From: Nocardioides sp. dk884
GTDB taxonomy: Bacteria; Actinomycetota; Actinomycetes; Propionibacteriales; Nocardioidaceae
DNA: 64,000 bases
NCBI RefSeq assembly: GCF_009557055.1
Contig: NZ_CP045649.1
Coordinates: 1,711,501 to 1,775,500 of the forward strand
Direction of reading: 5' to 3'
Shown piece after piece: positions 45,030 through 54,411 of this stretch (the stretch's first letter is position 1; the number at the start of each line of letters is the position of its first letter). The notes beneath the pieces are model-generated. The model ran no database searches. It was not told where the DNA came from and saw only the letters and a list, made by a program, of their open reading frames with translations. A program made the position numbers and the translations under genes.

Positions 45030-45962
45030 CTAGGCACAGCGTTCCCATGGACCGCTGTCGGCCAGCTGCGTGACTGCCCCGCGTCGACGCGTCGCCGACC
45101 GGAGCGCGTCGCTGAACGCGCGGGCGTGCTGGAACCGATCGGACGGGTCCTTGGCGAGGGCCTTCGCGAGCACGCGATCGAGCGCAGCGGGGAGGTCGGG
45201 GCGGTAGGTGCTCGCGCGTGCCGGTTCCTCGTGGACGTGCTGGTAGGCGACGGAGACCGGGTCGTCGCCGACGAAGGGCGGCCGCCCGGTCACCAGCTCG
45301 AAGAGCAGGCAGCCCGCGGAGTAGAGGTCGCTGCGCGCGTCCGCGGTCTCACCGCGCGCCTGTTCCGGCGAGAGATAGACAGGGGTCCCCAGGGACGGCC
45401 GGAACTGGGTGATGGTCGCGGTCGGATCGCGACCGTCCCTGGCGATCCCGAAGTCCACGACCTTGACCGAGCCCTCGGGGGTGATCATGACGTTGGCCGG
45501 CTTGATGTCGCGGTGGACGACGCCCGCTCGGTGGCTGGCGTCCAGCGCCGCGAGGAGACCCAGCTGGTGCCGGATCGAGACCGCGAGGGTGGGCCGACCC
45601 TCGCGCAGCAGCTCCTTCAGCGACCGGCCGCCGATGTGCTCCATCACGATGAACGGGACGCGGATCCCGTCCGTCGAGCCGTCGTCGATCCGGTGGTGCC
45701 CGGTGTCGTAGACCGACACGATCGCGGGATGGCTGAGGCCGGCCAGGGTCAGCGCCTCGCGGCGGAGCCGCTGATGGAGCTGAGCGTCCCGGGCCAGGTC
45801 CTTGCGCAGCATCTTGATCGCGACGGTGCGACCCGAGCGGAGGTCGTGGCCGCGACGTACCTCGGCCATGCCGCCTCGACCGATGACCTCGCCCACCTCG
45901 TAGCGCCCGTGCAGGATCCGCGGTGTGGGGCCCAGGAGTACGTCGCGCGACGGGAGGCTCAT
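45030..45962 (-). CDS. Cytosolic serine/threonine protein kinase, ABC exporter-linked
   Basis: The 310-residue Hanks kinase has a normal Gly loop (IGRGGMAEVRRG), Lys50, HRDIKPANVM (Asp152), DFG at 170-172, and GTPVYLSPEQARG. It has no membrane helix and no extracellular domain, unlike PknB. The ATG overlaps the stop of the ABC-2 permease gene (ATGA), so it is made together with an ABC exporter, a combination that suggests kinase control of export. The divergent LuxR regulator may control the operon. The activating signal is unknown. Confidence 0.92.
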   Translation of the reverse strand: MSLPSRDVLLGPTPRILHGRYEVGEVIGRGGMAEVRRGHDLRSGRTVAIKMLRKDLARDAQLHQRLRREALTLAGLSHPAIVSVYDTGHHRIDDGSTDGIRVPFIVMEHIGGRSLKELLREGRPTLAVSIRHQLGLLAALDASHRAGVVHRDIKPANVMITPEGSVKVVDFGIARDGRDPTATITQFRPSLGTPVYLSPEQARGETADARSDLYSAGCLLFELVTGRPPFVGDDPVSVAYQHVHEEPARASTYRPDLPAALDRVLAKALAKDPSDRFQHARAFSDALRSATRRRGAVTQLADSGPWERCA

Positions 45963-46678
45963 CGGCTCGGCTCCCAGCGGAACAGCCGCCGGGCCAGCGC
46001 CGTCGTCGCGACGACCCACCCGAGCGTGGGCGCGAGCAGTCGCAGGGAGTCGCCGAGCGGCTCGCTGCCGCTCCAGGCCTGGGCGATCAGCTCGGTGGCC
46101 GACCCCCCGGGCAGCGCTCGCTTGAGGACGGTGAGGTCCTCGGTGCCGGTGAGTCCCACCCAGCTCGCCACCGCGATCACCAGCAGGCTCACGGGCAGCG
46201 TGGTCACCTGGGCGTGCTCGGGGGAGTTGGTGAGCCCCGCGGTGGCCAGGGCCAGGCCGACCATCATGGCGGTGATCGCGAGGACCGCGACCGCGAGGAT
46301 CGGCAGGCGCGCCGGACGGCTCGCGACCGCGCCGAGCACGGCCAGCATCGCCACCACCTGGAGCACGGCGATGGCGACCACCGGCGCGACCAGCCCGCTG
46401 AGGATGTCGCGGTCGGTCGCGGCGGTGGAGCGCAGCCGCTTGAGGAAGAGGTTCTGCCGGCGCGAGGCGAGGGTCGTCACGGCCGTGGTGTAGAGCCCGA
46501 AGGCCATCACCGTGAACACCACGATCGCCGCGATGTAGCCGGTCCCGGCACTCTCGGAGAAGTCGTCGTGCCGATAGAGGAACAGTGCGCCGACGGCGAC
46601 CGGGATGATGAGGCCGGTGACCAGGACGAGGCGGTTGCGGAAGATCTGGGCGAGCTCGCTGCGTGCTATGACCAGCAT
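45959..46678 (-). CDS. ABC-2 type transporter permease
   Basis: The 239-residue product has six helices, with a cytoplasmic loop ASRRQNLFLKRLRST typical of ABC-2 permeases. AAAGGAGG seven bases upstream of the ATG is a near-perfect ribosome site. It lies between the ATPase gene and the kinase gene of the same operon, 36 bases after the former and overlapping the latter by four. The substrate is unknown. Confidence 0.88.
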   Translation of the reverse strand: MLVIARSELAQIFRNRLVLVTGLIIPVAVGALFLYRHDDFSESAGTGYIAAIVVFTVMAFGLYTTAVTTLASRRQNLFLKRLRSTAATDRDILSGLVAPVVAIAVLQVVAMLAVLGAVASRPARLPILAVAVLAITAMMVGLALATAGLTNSPEHAQVTTLPVSLLVIAVASWVGLTGTEDLTVLKRALPGGSATELIAQAWSGSEPLGDSLRLLAPTLGWVVATTALARRLFRWEPSR

Positions 46679-46714
46679 GAGCGCGCCTCCTTTCGAGGTG
46701 ACGGGTGGTCGGGA

Positions 46715-47593
46715 TCAGGCTCGGCTGAGGGCACGGAAGACGTCGTCGAGGCGGGTGGGGCCGGCTTCCAGGCCGCGCAGCTCGACACCGCTGTCGTGGG
46801 CCCAGCCGAGCAGCCGGTGCAGGTCGGTCTGGAGGTTGAACGTCTCGACGTGGAAGGCACCGTTGAGCGCGCCCACGATCGGGGGCTCGGGCGCGCCGGG
46901 CGGCAGGGCGAAGGTGATCACCGAGGGCAGGGTCTGGGTCAGCTCGAGCACCGTGCCCTCGCGCCGCAGCGTTCCCTCGTGCATCAGCCCGATCCGGTCG
47001 GCGCGCTCCTGTGCCTCCTCCAGGTAGTGGGTGGTCAGCACGATCGTGGCCCCGTCCTCGCGGAGCCGGTCCACCGCGGACCACAGCGCGTCGCGGGACT
47101 GCACGTCCAGCCCTGTGGTGGGCTCGTCGAGGATGACCAGCTCGGGCCCGCCGTACACGACGGTGGCGAAGTCCAGGCGCCGCCTCTCCCCACCGGACAG
47201 GTGCGAGACCCGGGTGCCCGCCTTGTGGGTCAGGCCGGCGATGGCGAGCACCCGGTCGACGTCGTCGCGTCGTCCGCTCAGCGCCCCGATCAGGCCCAGG
47301 GACTCGCGCACCGTCAGGTCGGGGGAGAAGCCGCTCTCCTGCAGCATGATGCCCATCCGCGGCCGTACGACGCGCCGGTCCTGCGGGCTCGCGCCGAAGA
47401 TCCGTACGGTGCCGGAGGCGGCCGGGCGGTGGCCCTCGACGACCTCCAGGGTGGAGGTCTTGCCGGCACCGTTCGTGCCGAGCAGCGCGTAGAGCTCGCC
47501 GCGCTCCACCCGGAACGACAGGTCGTGGACGGCGCGGAAATCGCCGTAGGTGACGGTCAGGTGATCGACGTCGATGACAGGACTGGCGGACAT
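46715..47593 (-). CDS. ABC transporter ATP-binding protein
   Basis: The 292-residue ATPase has Walker A GTNGAGKTS, Q-loop MLQESGFSP, signature HLSGGERRRLDFA, Walker [13 protein letters not shown] and the H-loop TTHYLEEA. A C-terminal extension of about 80 residues follows. It is the first gene of a three-gene operon with the permease and kinase. The LuxR-family gene 258 bases away on the other strand is a likely regulator. Confidence 0.93.
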   Translation of the reverse strand: MSASPVIDVDHLTVTYGDFRAVHDLSFRVERGELYALLGTNGAGKTSTLEVVEGHRPAASGTVRIFGASPQDRRVVRPRMGIMLQESGFSPDLTVRESLGLIGALSGRRDDVDRVLAIAGLTHKAGTRVSHLSGGERRRLDFATVVYGGPELVILDEPTTGLDVQSRDALWSAVDRLREDGATIVLTTHYLEEAQERADRIGLMHEGTLRREGTVLELTQTLPSVITFALPPGAPEPPIVGALNGAFHVETFNLQTDLHRLLGWAHDSGVELRGLEAGPTRLDDVFRALSRA

Positions 47594-47851
47594 GGAGGTT
47601 CCCCTTGCGTCGGGAGCCCGGAGCGGGCGATGTCCTCAGACTGCGGTGGCGGCGGCGGGGTCGCATCGGTGAGAGCCCCGTAGGTGCCCGGCGGCCCTCA
47701 CCGTGCTGCGTCTAGGTGGTCGCCCCGGCTGGACCCTGGTCACGGGCTGGACCGGGGCTGGCGGTTGTCGCTCGGATCGGGGAAAGTGACCTCCCCGGCC
47801 ATCCGCCCGGTGCGGTCCGAAGGGGTGGGGGCCGGCGGAGGGGGGGCCGAG

Positions 47852-50587
47852 ATGACCGACCTGGTGGGCCGGCGAGCGGAGAGCGCTGCCGTCGAGGACC
47901 TGCTCGCCCGGGCGCGCGAGGGGCGCAGCGGCGCCCTGGTCGTGCGCGGTGAGGCCGGCATCGGCAAGACCGCGGTGCTGGCGCACGCCCGGGACACCGG
48001 GGATCGGTGGGGGTTCCGGGTCGAGTCCCTGACCGGGGTGCAGTCGGAGGCGCAGTTCGCCTTCGCTGGCCTGCACCAGCTGTGCGGACTGCTGCTGGAC
48101 CGCGTGGAGGTGCTGCCCGAGCCGCAGCAGGCGGCCCTGGAGGTCGCATTCGGTCTCCGGGGCGGCCCCGCGCCGGACCGGTTCCTGGTCGGGCTGGCCG
48201 TCCTCAACCTGCTGGCCGAGGTCGCCGAGGAGCGGGGTCTCCTGTGTCTGCTCGACGACGCGCAGTGGCTGGACCCGGCGTCCGCGCAGGTGCTGGCCTT
48301 CGTGTCCCGGCGGGTGGCAGCCGAACGGCTGGCGCTGGTGTTCGCCGTACGCGACTGCGAGGAGGGAGACCTCCTCCCGTTCTCCGGGATCCCCGACCTG
48401 CGCTTGGCTCCGCTCGGTGAGACCGACGCGCGGGCGCTGCTGACCGCCGCCGTGCGGACACCACTCGACGATGCCGTCCGGGACCGGATCGTGGCAGAGG
48501 CGCGCGGCAACCCGCTGGCGCTCCTGGAGCTGCCTCGCAGTGCGCAACCGGCGAGGCTCGCCGGCGGGTTCGAGCTGCCCGACGCGCTCGACGTCCCGCA
48601 CCGCATCGAGGCGAGCTTCCAGCGACGTTCCAGCAGCCTCCCGGCGGAGACGCAGCTGTTCCTCCTGGTCGCAGCGGCCGAGCCGACCGGCGAGATGGCC
48701 CTGCTGAGCCGAGCGACGGAGTCGCTGGGCATCGCGAGCGACGCCCACGCTCCCGCCGAGGCGGCAGGCCTGCTGGAGCTCGGCACGCAGGTGCGGTTCC
48801 GGCACCCCCTGGTGCGCTCGGCGGTGTACCGGGCAGCCCACGCGGCCGACCGTCGCCGCGCCCACGGCGCGCTGGCCGGGGCGACCGATCCAGCGGTCGA
48901 CCCCGATCGCCGGGCCTGGCACCGTGCGCAGGCGGTGCTCGGGGTCGACGAGGCGGCCGCTGCCGACCTGGAGCGCTCGGCCGCGCGAGCCCGGGCCCGT
49001 GGCGGACTGGCCGCTGCTGCGGCCTTCCTGCAGCGGGCGGTCGAGCTGACCTCCGACCCCGCCGACCGGGTCCGGAGGGCGTTGGAAGCCGCGCAGGCCA
49101 AGCACGAGGCGGGTGCCTCCGACGTCGCCCTGGACCTGCTGGCCGCCGCGGCGACCGGTCCGGTGGACGACCTTCAGGCAGCCCGGCTGGCGCTGTTGCG
49201 TGCCCAGATCGCCTTCCACACCACGCGCGGGGGCGACGTGCCGGGGATGCTGCTGGACGCCGCCGAGACCCTCGCCCCGCTGGACCCGGCGCTGTCCCGA
49301 GAGACCTACCTGCACGCGCTCGACGCGGCGATCCACGCCGGCCGCCTCGCCCGCGGACGAGGGCTGGCGGAGGCGGCCGCGGCCGCCCAGCAGGCTCCGC
49401 CGTCCACGGGGCCGCCGCAGCCCGCCGACCTGCTGCTGGACGGACTGGTCGCGAGATTCACCGACGGCTTCGAGGCCAGCGTCCCCACCCTGCAACGAGC
49501 CCTCGCGGCGCTGACCGACCGCGACTCGTGCGCCGACGACGCCCGCTGGTTCTGGCTGGCCTGCCACGTCGCGGCGATGCTGTGGGACGACGAGGCCCTC
49601 TACTCGACGGCCTGCCGCGCGGTCCGCCTCGCCCGCGAGGCCGGCGCCCTGGCCACCCTCCCCGCCGCGCTCAACGGGGTGACCTACGTGCTGGTGCTGC
49701 GCGGGGAGGTCGCCCGGGCCGGAGAGCTGGCCGCCGAGGAGGCGGCGATCACGGAGGCGACGGGCGCCCCGCCGCTGCTCAACGCCCGCCTGATGCTGGC
49801 CGCCTGGGGCGGTCGGGAGCGGGAGACCGTGGAGCTCTACGCGACCATGGTCGAGGAGGCGACGGAGCGCGGCGAGAGCACCATGATCGACCTCGCCCAG
49901 GCGATGCTTGCAGCGCTCCACAACGGCCGGGGCAACTACCCGGACGCCCTCGCCGCGGCGATGCCGCCGTGTGAGCACGACGTGGCGTTCAGCAGCCTGG
50001 CCCTCCCCGAGCTCGTCGAGGCCGCGTCGCGTGCCGGACAGCCGGAGCGGGCCGCCGCCGCAGCCGACCTGCTCGATCGGCGGGCGCGTGCCAGCGCGAC
50101 GCCGTACGGGTTGGGGCTGGCGGCATACGCCCGCGCCCTGGTCAGCTCCGGGCCCGCTGCCGAAAAGCACTATCGCGAGGCGATCGAGCGGCTCCGGGGC
50201 TGCCGGATCGCCGCCTACCTCGCCCGGGCCCACCTCGTCTACGGCGAGTGGCTGCGCCGCGAGCGCCGACGCCACGAGGCCCGCGAGCAGCTCCGCACCG
50301 CCCACGAGATGCTGAAGGCGATGGGCGCGGACGCGTTCGCCGAGCGTGCCGCCCGCGAGCTGCGTGCCACCGGCGAGCACCCGCGCAGCCGGACCGCGCA
50401 GCCGACCGACGCGCTCACCGCTCAGGAGCTCCACATCGCGCGGTTCGTGGCCACCGGGGCGACCTCCCGGGAGATCGGCGCGCAGCTGTTTCTCAGCCCG
50501 CGCACGATCGAGGCCCATCTGCGCAACATCTTCCGCAAGCTCGGCATCACCTCCCGCCGCCAGCTCAAGGAGCTGCCGCTTCCCTGA
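47852..50587 (+). CDS. Large ATP-binding LuxR-family (LAL-type) transcriptional regulator
   Basis: The 911-residue protein is a LAL-type STAND regulator. The N-terminal AAA/NACHT-like ATPase has Walker A GEAGIGKT (residues 33-40) and Walker B LLCLLDDAQWLD, the middle is Ala-rich helical repeat (TPR-like) sequence, and the C-terminus is a LuxR HTH (LTAQELHIARFVATG... then SPRTIEAHLRNIFRKLGI). I chose the ATG at 47852 because a GGAGGGGGGG site precedes it and the normal VGRRAE start follows. It is divergent from the ABC-exporter/kinase operon and likely to regulate it. The effector is unknown. Confidence 0.88.
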   Translation: MTDLVGRRAESAAVEDLLARAREGRSGALVVRGEAGIGKTAVLAHARDTGDRWGFRVESLTGVQSEAQFAFAGLHQLCGLLLDRVEVLPEPQQAALEVAFGLRGGPAPDRFLVGLAVLNLLAEVAEERGLLCLLDDAQWLDPASAQVLAFVSRRVAAERLALVFAVRDCEEGDLLPFSGIPDLRLAPLGETDARALLTAAVRTPLDDAVRDRIVAEARGNPLALLELPRSAQPARLAGGFELPDALDVPHRIEASFQRRSSSLPAETQLFLLVAAAEPTGEMALLSRATESLGIASDAHAPAEAAGLLELGTQVRFRHPLVRSAVYRAAHAADRRRAHGALAGATDPAVDPDRRAWHRAQAVLGVDEAAAADLERSAARARARGGLAAAAAFLQRAVELTSDPADRVRRALEAAQAKHEAGASDVALDLLAAAATGPVDDLQAARLALLRAQIAFHTTRGGDVPGMLLDAAETLAPLDPALSRETYLHALDAAIHAGRLARGRGLAEAAAAAQQAPPSTGPPQPADLLLDGLVARFTDGFEASVPTLQRALAALTDRDSCADDARWFWLACHVAAMLWDDEALYSTACRAVRLAREAGALATLPAALNGVTYVLVLRGEVARAGELAAEEAAITEATGAPPLLNARLMLAAWGGRERETVELYATMVEEATERGESTMIDLAQAMLAALHNGRGNYPDALAAAMPPCEHDVAFSSLALPELVEAASRAGQPERAAAAADLLDRRARASATPYGLGLAAYARALVSSGPAAEKHYREAIERLRGCRIAAYLARAHLVYGEWLRRERRRHEAREQLRTAHEMLKAMGADAFAERAARELRATGEHPRSRTAQPTDALTAQELHIARFVATGATSREIGAQLFLSPRTIEAHLRNIFRKLGITSRRQLKELPLP

Positions 50588-50615
50588 CCGGGGCCGGGCA
50601 CCGCGTGCCACGGGG

Positions 50616-51431
50616 TCAGTGGACGCCCGCGTGCACCCGCTCGGCGATCCGCTTCTCCAGGGCGTTGAAGTCGGGGGCGTTCACGTCCCGCTCGGCCGGG
50701 AGATCGATCCGGACGACCTCCGCCACGTGCCCCGGTACGCCGTGGGAGGCGCCGCCGGCCATGATCACGACCCGGTCGGCAAGGTAGACCGCCTCCTCGA
50801 TCGAGTGGGTCACGAAGACCACCGTCGTGCCGGTGTCGAGGTGGATGCGCCGCAGCTCGTGCTGCATCTGGGTGCGGGTGAGCGCGTCGAGCGCACCGAA
50901 CGGCTCGTCCATCAGCAGCACCGCCGGGTCGGTGGCCAGCACACGTGCGATCGCGACCCGCTGCTGCATGCCGCCGGACAGCTCGCCGGGGAACCGGTTC
51001 GCGAACCGGGTCAGCCCGACCACCTCGATGAACTGCGCGGCCCGCTCCTTGCACACACCGCGCGGCAGCCGCTGCTGGCGCAGGCCGTAGCGGACGTTCT
51101 CGGCGACGGTGAGCCACGGGAAGAGCCCGTAGTCCTGGAAGACCACGCCGCGGTCGGGTCCGGGCCGGGTGACAGGGGTACCGCCGACCTCCACCCGGCC
51201 CCGGGTCTGGGACTCGAAGCCGGCGAGGATCCGCAGCAGCGTGCTCTTGCCGCACCCGCTCGCACCCACCACGGCGACGAACTCGCCCGCCCCGATCTCG
51301 AGCGAGACGCCGGCGACGGCGTCGACGCCGCCGGCGCCCGAGCCGCCGTACCGCTTGCCGACGTCGTCGATCAGCACGCGGCCGACGTCGGCGGAGCGGG
51401 TCAGGTGGGCGAGGTGGCTGGTCGTCGTCAT
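50616..51431 (-). CDS. ABC importer ATP-binding protein, nitrate/sulfonate/taurine type
   Basis: The 271-residue ATPase has Walker A GASGCGKST, Q-loop VFQDYGLFPW, signature LSGGMQQRVAIARV, and Walker B VLLMDEPFGALDALTR. This is the SsuB/TauB/NrtD-like type. The ATG overlaps the permease stop by one base (TGATG). It is the last gene of a substrate-binding protein, permease, ATPase operon. No monooxygenase is in the neighbourhood, so the imported compound is unknown. Confidence 0.92.
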   Translation of the reverse strand: MTTTSHLAHLTRSADVGRVLIDDVGKRYGGSGAGGVDAVAGVSLEIGAGEFVAVVGASGCGKSTLLRILAGFESQTRGRVEVGGTPVTRPGPDRGVVFQDYGLFPWLTVAENVRYGLRQQRLPRGVCKERAAQFIEVVGLTRFANRFPGELSGGMQQRVAIARVLATDPAVLLMDEPFGALDALTRTQMQHELRRIHLDTGTTVVFVTHSIEEAVYLADRVVIMAGGASHGVPGHVAEVVRIDLPAERDVNAPDFNALEKRIAERVHAGVH

Positions 51432-52258
51432 CAGGACCTCACAAGGGGACGGCGACCGAAGAGGCCGCGGAAGCCGTACAGAAGGATGCGGTCGGAGAGG
51501 AAGCCGGCCATGCCGATCACGATCATCCCGACCACGACGCGGTCGGTGCGGACCTGCTCGCGGGCCAGCGTGATCATCGAGCCCAGGCCCCACTCGATGC
51601 CGTTGCTCTCGCCGAGCACGAGGATCACCCAGGCCAGGCCGAGGCCGAGGCGGAGCCCGGCGACGATGCCGGGCGTGGCGGCCGGGACGATGACCTTGAG
51701 CAGGACGCCGACGCGGCTGGTGCCGAGCATCTGGGCGGCCTCGACGAGCCGGTCGGGGACCTGCTGCACCGCGCCCAGCGTGTTGAGCAGGATCGGGAAG
51801 AACGCCGAGAGCGCGATCAGGAAGATCGTGGCCTGGCTGCCGAAGCCGATGATCAGCAGGATCAGCGGCACCCACGCGGTGGCCGGGATCGGGCGGAACA
51901 GGTTGATCGCCGGGTCGAGCGCGGCCAGCACCAGCCGGTAGCGGCCCATCAGCACCCCGAGCGGGATGGCGATGGCGGCCGCGACCGAGAACCCGGCCAG
52001 CACCCGCCCGGTGCTCGCCCAGAGGTGCTGCCAAAGCGTCGCGCTGAACGCGTCGTCGTGGACGCCGCCGAAGGCGAAGTCCCACATCAACGTGGCCACG
52101 TCGGCCGGTGGCGGCAGGAAGCCCATCTTGATGTCGAAGACGAGCACCCAGCCGCCGCGGACCCCGAGGTCCCACAAGGCGACGATCAGCGCCAGGACGC
52201 CCAGGCCGAGGAGTCCCCGCCCGGCCTTCGCCAGCCGCGCGGCGTTGACCTCGCTCAC
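51431..52258 (-). CDS. ABC importer permease, SsuC/TauC-like
   Basis: The 275-residue product has about six helices and the EAA-like loop EAAQMLGTSRVGVLLKVIVPAATPGIVAGLRLG (quoted in part: EAAQMLGTS and VIVPAATPGI) that couples to the ATPase. Its GTG overlaps the stop of the substrate-binding protein by four bases (GTGA) and its own stop overlaps the ATPase start. It belongs to the nitrate/sulfonate/bicarbonate family of permeases. Confidence 0.92.
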   Translation of the reverse strand: MSEVNAARLAKAGRGLLGLGVLALIVALWDLGVRGGWVLVFDIKMGFLPPPADVATLMWDFAFGGVHDDAFSATLWQHLWASTGRVLAGFSVAAAIAIPLGVLMGRYRLVLAALDPAINLFRPIPATAWVPLILLIIGFGSQATIFLIALSAFFPILLNTLGAVQQVPDRLVEAAQMLGTSRVGVLLKVIVPAATPGIVAGLRLGLGLAWVILVLGESNGIEWGLGSMITLAREQVRTDRVVVGMIVIGMAGFLSDRILLYGFRGLFGRRPLVRS

Positions 52259-53241
52259 GAGCCAGCGCCCGACTCGGCGGGCTCCTCGCGCGAGGCGAAG
52301 GAGGAGTCGATGAGGTCCTCGACGGCCGGGGCGGCGTCGATCATGCCGAGCCGCGCCATCTGGGTGGCCAGGCTGGCGATCTGGGTCTCGTAGGTGGGGG
52401 AGAGATCGGCGCGCATCCAGAAGTTGTCGAGCGCGGTGGCGAAGACGTCCTCGTCGCCGCCGTACTGCTCGACCATCTCGGGCAGCCACTCGTCCTGGTG
52501 CTCGGCCATGTACGTCGTGGTCGCCGCGTGCGCGTCGACGACCTGCTGGACCAGCTCCGCGTCCTCCGCGATCGTCTCGCCGGTGGCGATGAGGGCGATG
52601 TTGAGGCGCCCGATCTCGGTGGAGTACGGGTCGGCGATCGGGGTGCCGCCGGCGCCGATGGCGAGGGAGACCCCGATCTCGGGGGCGGCGAACGCGTCGA
52701 TCTGGCCGGTCTGGAAGGCGTTGAAGAACTCCGGCGGAGCCAGCGAGACGAGCGAGAGGTCGTCGACGTCCACGCGCTCGCGCTCCAGGACCAGTCGCAG
52801 CGCGACGAGCTGGGCGCTGGACTCCAGGTAGCCGACCTTCTTGCCGACCAGGTCCTGCACCGAGTCGATGCCGGAGCCGCCGATGATGCTGCCGCCGTCC
52901 GCAGCGGCGGCGAGGATCTTGACGTCGCGCCCCGCGGCGGCGCCGGCGATCGTCGTGGTGATGCTGCCGACAGCAAAGTCGATGGACCCGCTGGCCAGGG
53001 CGTCGTTGAGGGCCGGCGCGGTGTCGAGCGCCACGACCTCGATGTCGAGGTCGTCCTCGGTGTGGTCCTCGTAGAGGTACGGCGCGTAGAAGTGCGGCTG
53101 GCCGCGCAAGGTGCCGACCTTGATGGTCGTCGAGTCCTCGCCGTCCGGCTCCGCGCTGGTGCCGGTGGAGGTGCAGGCGGCGAGGGACAGGGACACAGAG
53201 ATGGCTGCGACGAGTGCCGCATGCCGACGTGGTGAGCGCAT
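52255..53241 (-). CDS. ABC substrate-binding lipoprotein, SsuA/NMT1-like
   Basis: The 328-residue protein has a signal peptide with lipobox LAAC, then the NMT1/SsuA fold: IKVGTLRGQPHFYAPYLYE, a hinge region, GSIDFAVGSITTTIA, and LVGKKVGYLESSAQL. These proteins capture sulfonates, nitrate, thiamine precursors or similar ligands; the ligand here is unknown. GAGGC adjoins the ATG at 53241, which starts the signal peptide. It is the first gene of the importer operon. Confidence 0.88.
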   Translation of the reverse strand: MRSPRRHAALVAAISVSLSLAACTSTGTSAEPDGEDSTTIKVGTLRGQPHFYAPYLYEDHTEDDLDIEVVALDTAPALNDALASGSIDFAVGSITTTIAGAAAGRDVKILAAAADGGSIIGGSGIDSVQDLVGKKVGYLESSAQLVALRLVLERERVDVDDLSLVSLAPPEFFNAFQTGQIDAFAAPEIGVSLAIGAGGTPIADPYSTEIGRLNIALIATGETIAEDAELVQQVVDAHAATTTYMAEHQDEWLPEMVEQYGGDEDVFATALDNFWMRADLSPTYETQIASLATQMARLGMIDAAPAVEDLIDSSFASREEPAESGAGS

Positions 53242-53346
53242 GCCTCATCGTGCGCAGCGATTGTTGCGGGACCGTGTGGCAGTCGTTGCCGGCAGGAACG
53301 CATCTGCAGCACGTGTGTTTCAGACGCCGACAGCCCCGCGCTCGCG

Positions 53347-53352
53347 TAGGTT
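53347..53352 (+). promoter_or_regulatory. -10 element, leaderless layout (SRPBCC gene)
   Basis: TAGGTT ends six bases before the GTG at 53359. Confidence 0.5.
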
Positions 53353-53358
53353 GCGCCT

Positions 53359-53829
53359 GTGCCGCTGCGACAGCTGGATGCCTCGACCGAGCTGACCCTC
53401 CGCTGGCGGGTCGACGTCGCGCCGGACCGGCTCTGGGACTGCCTCACCGACCCGGGACTGCTGGCCCAGTGGCTCGGCCGGCTGGTCGCCGGCGGCGTCG
53501 CGGCCGACTCCGACTTCGTGGTCGACCACGGCGACGGCTACTGCTGCCGCTCCCGCGTGCTCGTGCACGACGAGCCGCACCGGCTCGCCTTCACCTGGCA
53601 CTTCCCCGACGAGCCGCCCTCCGAGGTCGCGCTCGAGCTGCGCGGTGCCGGCGAGGCCGCCACCGACCTGCGGCTCACCCACCGCGGCCTGGGCGACCTC
53701 ACGGCGTCGTACCGCGACGGCTGGTGCGTGCACCTGACCTACCTGGAGGCTGCCGCGCTCGGTACGCCGCTGCCGGCCTCGATGTTCTGGCAGCTGCACG
53801 CCACCGTCGCGGCGTTGCACGGGGGCTGA
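53359..53829 (+). CDS. SRPBCC/AHSA1-like domain protein
   Basis: The 156-residue product matches the START-like SRPBCC fold: RWRVDVAPDRLWDCLTDPGLLAQWLGR at the start and a late RDGWCVHLTYLEAAALG helix, as in the AHSA1/'activator of Hsp90 ATPase homologue' group of ligand-binding proteins. The bound ligand is unknown. The GTG follows TAGGTT by six bases. It stands alone between divergent and convergent genes. Confidence 0.83.
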   Translation: MPLRQLDASTELTLRWRVDVAPDRLWDCLTDPGLLAQWLGRLVAGGVAADSDFVVDHGDGYCCRSRVLVHDEPHRLAFTWHFPDEPPSEVALELRGAGEAATDLRLTHRGLGDLTASYRDGWCVHLTYLEAAALGTPLPASMFWQLHATVAALHGG

Positions 53830-53907
53830 CTGCGGGCGCGCCTGTGGCGGGAGGACCGCGTTACCAGATCCGGGCGACGAGGGTGAGACCTGCGTTCCCC
53901 CTCCTCG

Positions 53908-54306
53908 TCAGCTCGAGGCGGCCAGCTCGGCGGCGGAGCGCAGGATGCAGAACTCGTTGCCCTCCGGGTCGCTCAGCACCACCCACCCGGAGCCGGGACC
54001 GTGCTTCCCACGCAGGTCCGCGACGACGGCGGCGCCGTGGGCGAGCAGCGTCTCGAGCTCCTGGTCGCGGGTGCCCGCACGCGGCCGCAGGTCGAGATGC
54101 AGCCGGTTCTTGCCCGCCTTCGGGTCGGGCACCTCGATGAAGAGCAGTTGGTGGCCGGTCGCCGGGTCGAGGATCATGCATTCCTCGTCCCCCTCCTGGT
54201 TCGGGTCGTCCTCGATGTCGACGTAGCCGAGCACCGGCTTCCACCACTCGGAGAGGGCATAGGCGTTCGCACAGTCAATGGTCGTGTGGGAGATGAAGGC
54301 GGTCAT
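53908..54306 (-). CDS. VOC (glyoxalase/bleomycin resistance) family protein
   Basis: The 132-residue product has one VOC domain made of two beta-alpha-beta-beta-beta halves (FISHTTIDCANAYALSEWWKPVLGY, ends quoted, and HLDLRPRAGTRDQE...VVLSDPEGNEFCIL). The pattern is that of small ring-cleavage/glyoxalase-like or antibiotic-binding proteins. Metal-binding residues (His7, His or Glu later) cannot be confirmed. Function unknown. It is convergent with the SRPBCC gene. Confidence 0.82.
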   Translation of the reverse strand: MTAFISHTTIDCANAYALSEWWKPVLGYVDIEDDPNQEGDEECMILDPATGHQLLFIEVPDPKAGKNRLHLDLRPRAGTRDQELETLLAHGAAVVADLRGKHGPGSGWVVLSDPEGNEFCILRSAAELAASS

Positions 54307-54411
54307 GGCGTCAGCGTCACCAGGCGACGCGCCGAGCCCAAATCGTCGGGGGCCCAGGCATGGGTGTGGCCCGCCGCCGGCTGGGTGCTGGCGGGGTCGG
54401 GGGCGGTCGAT

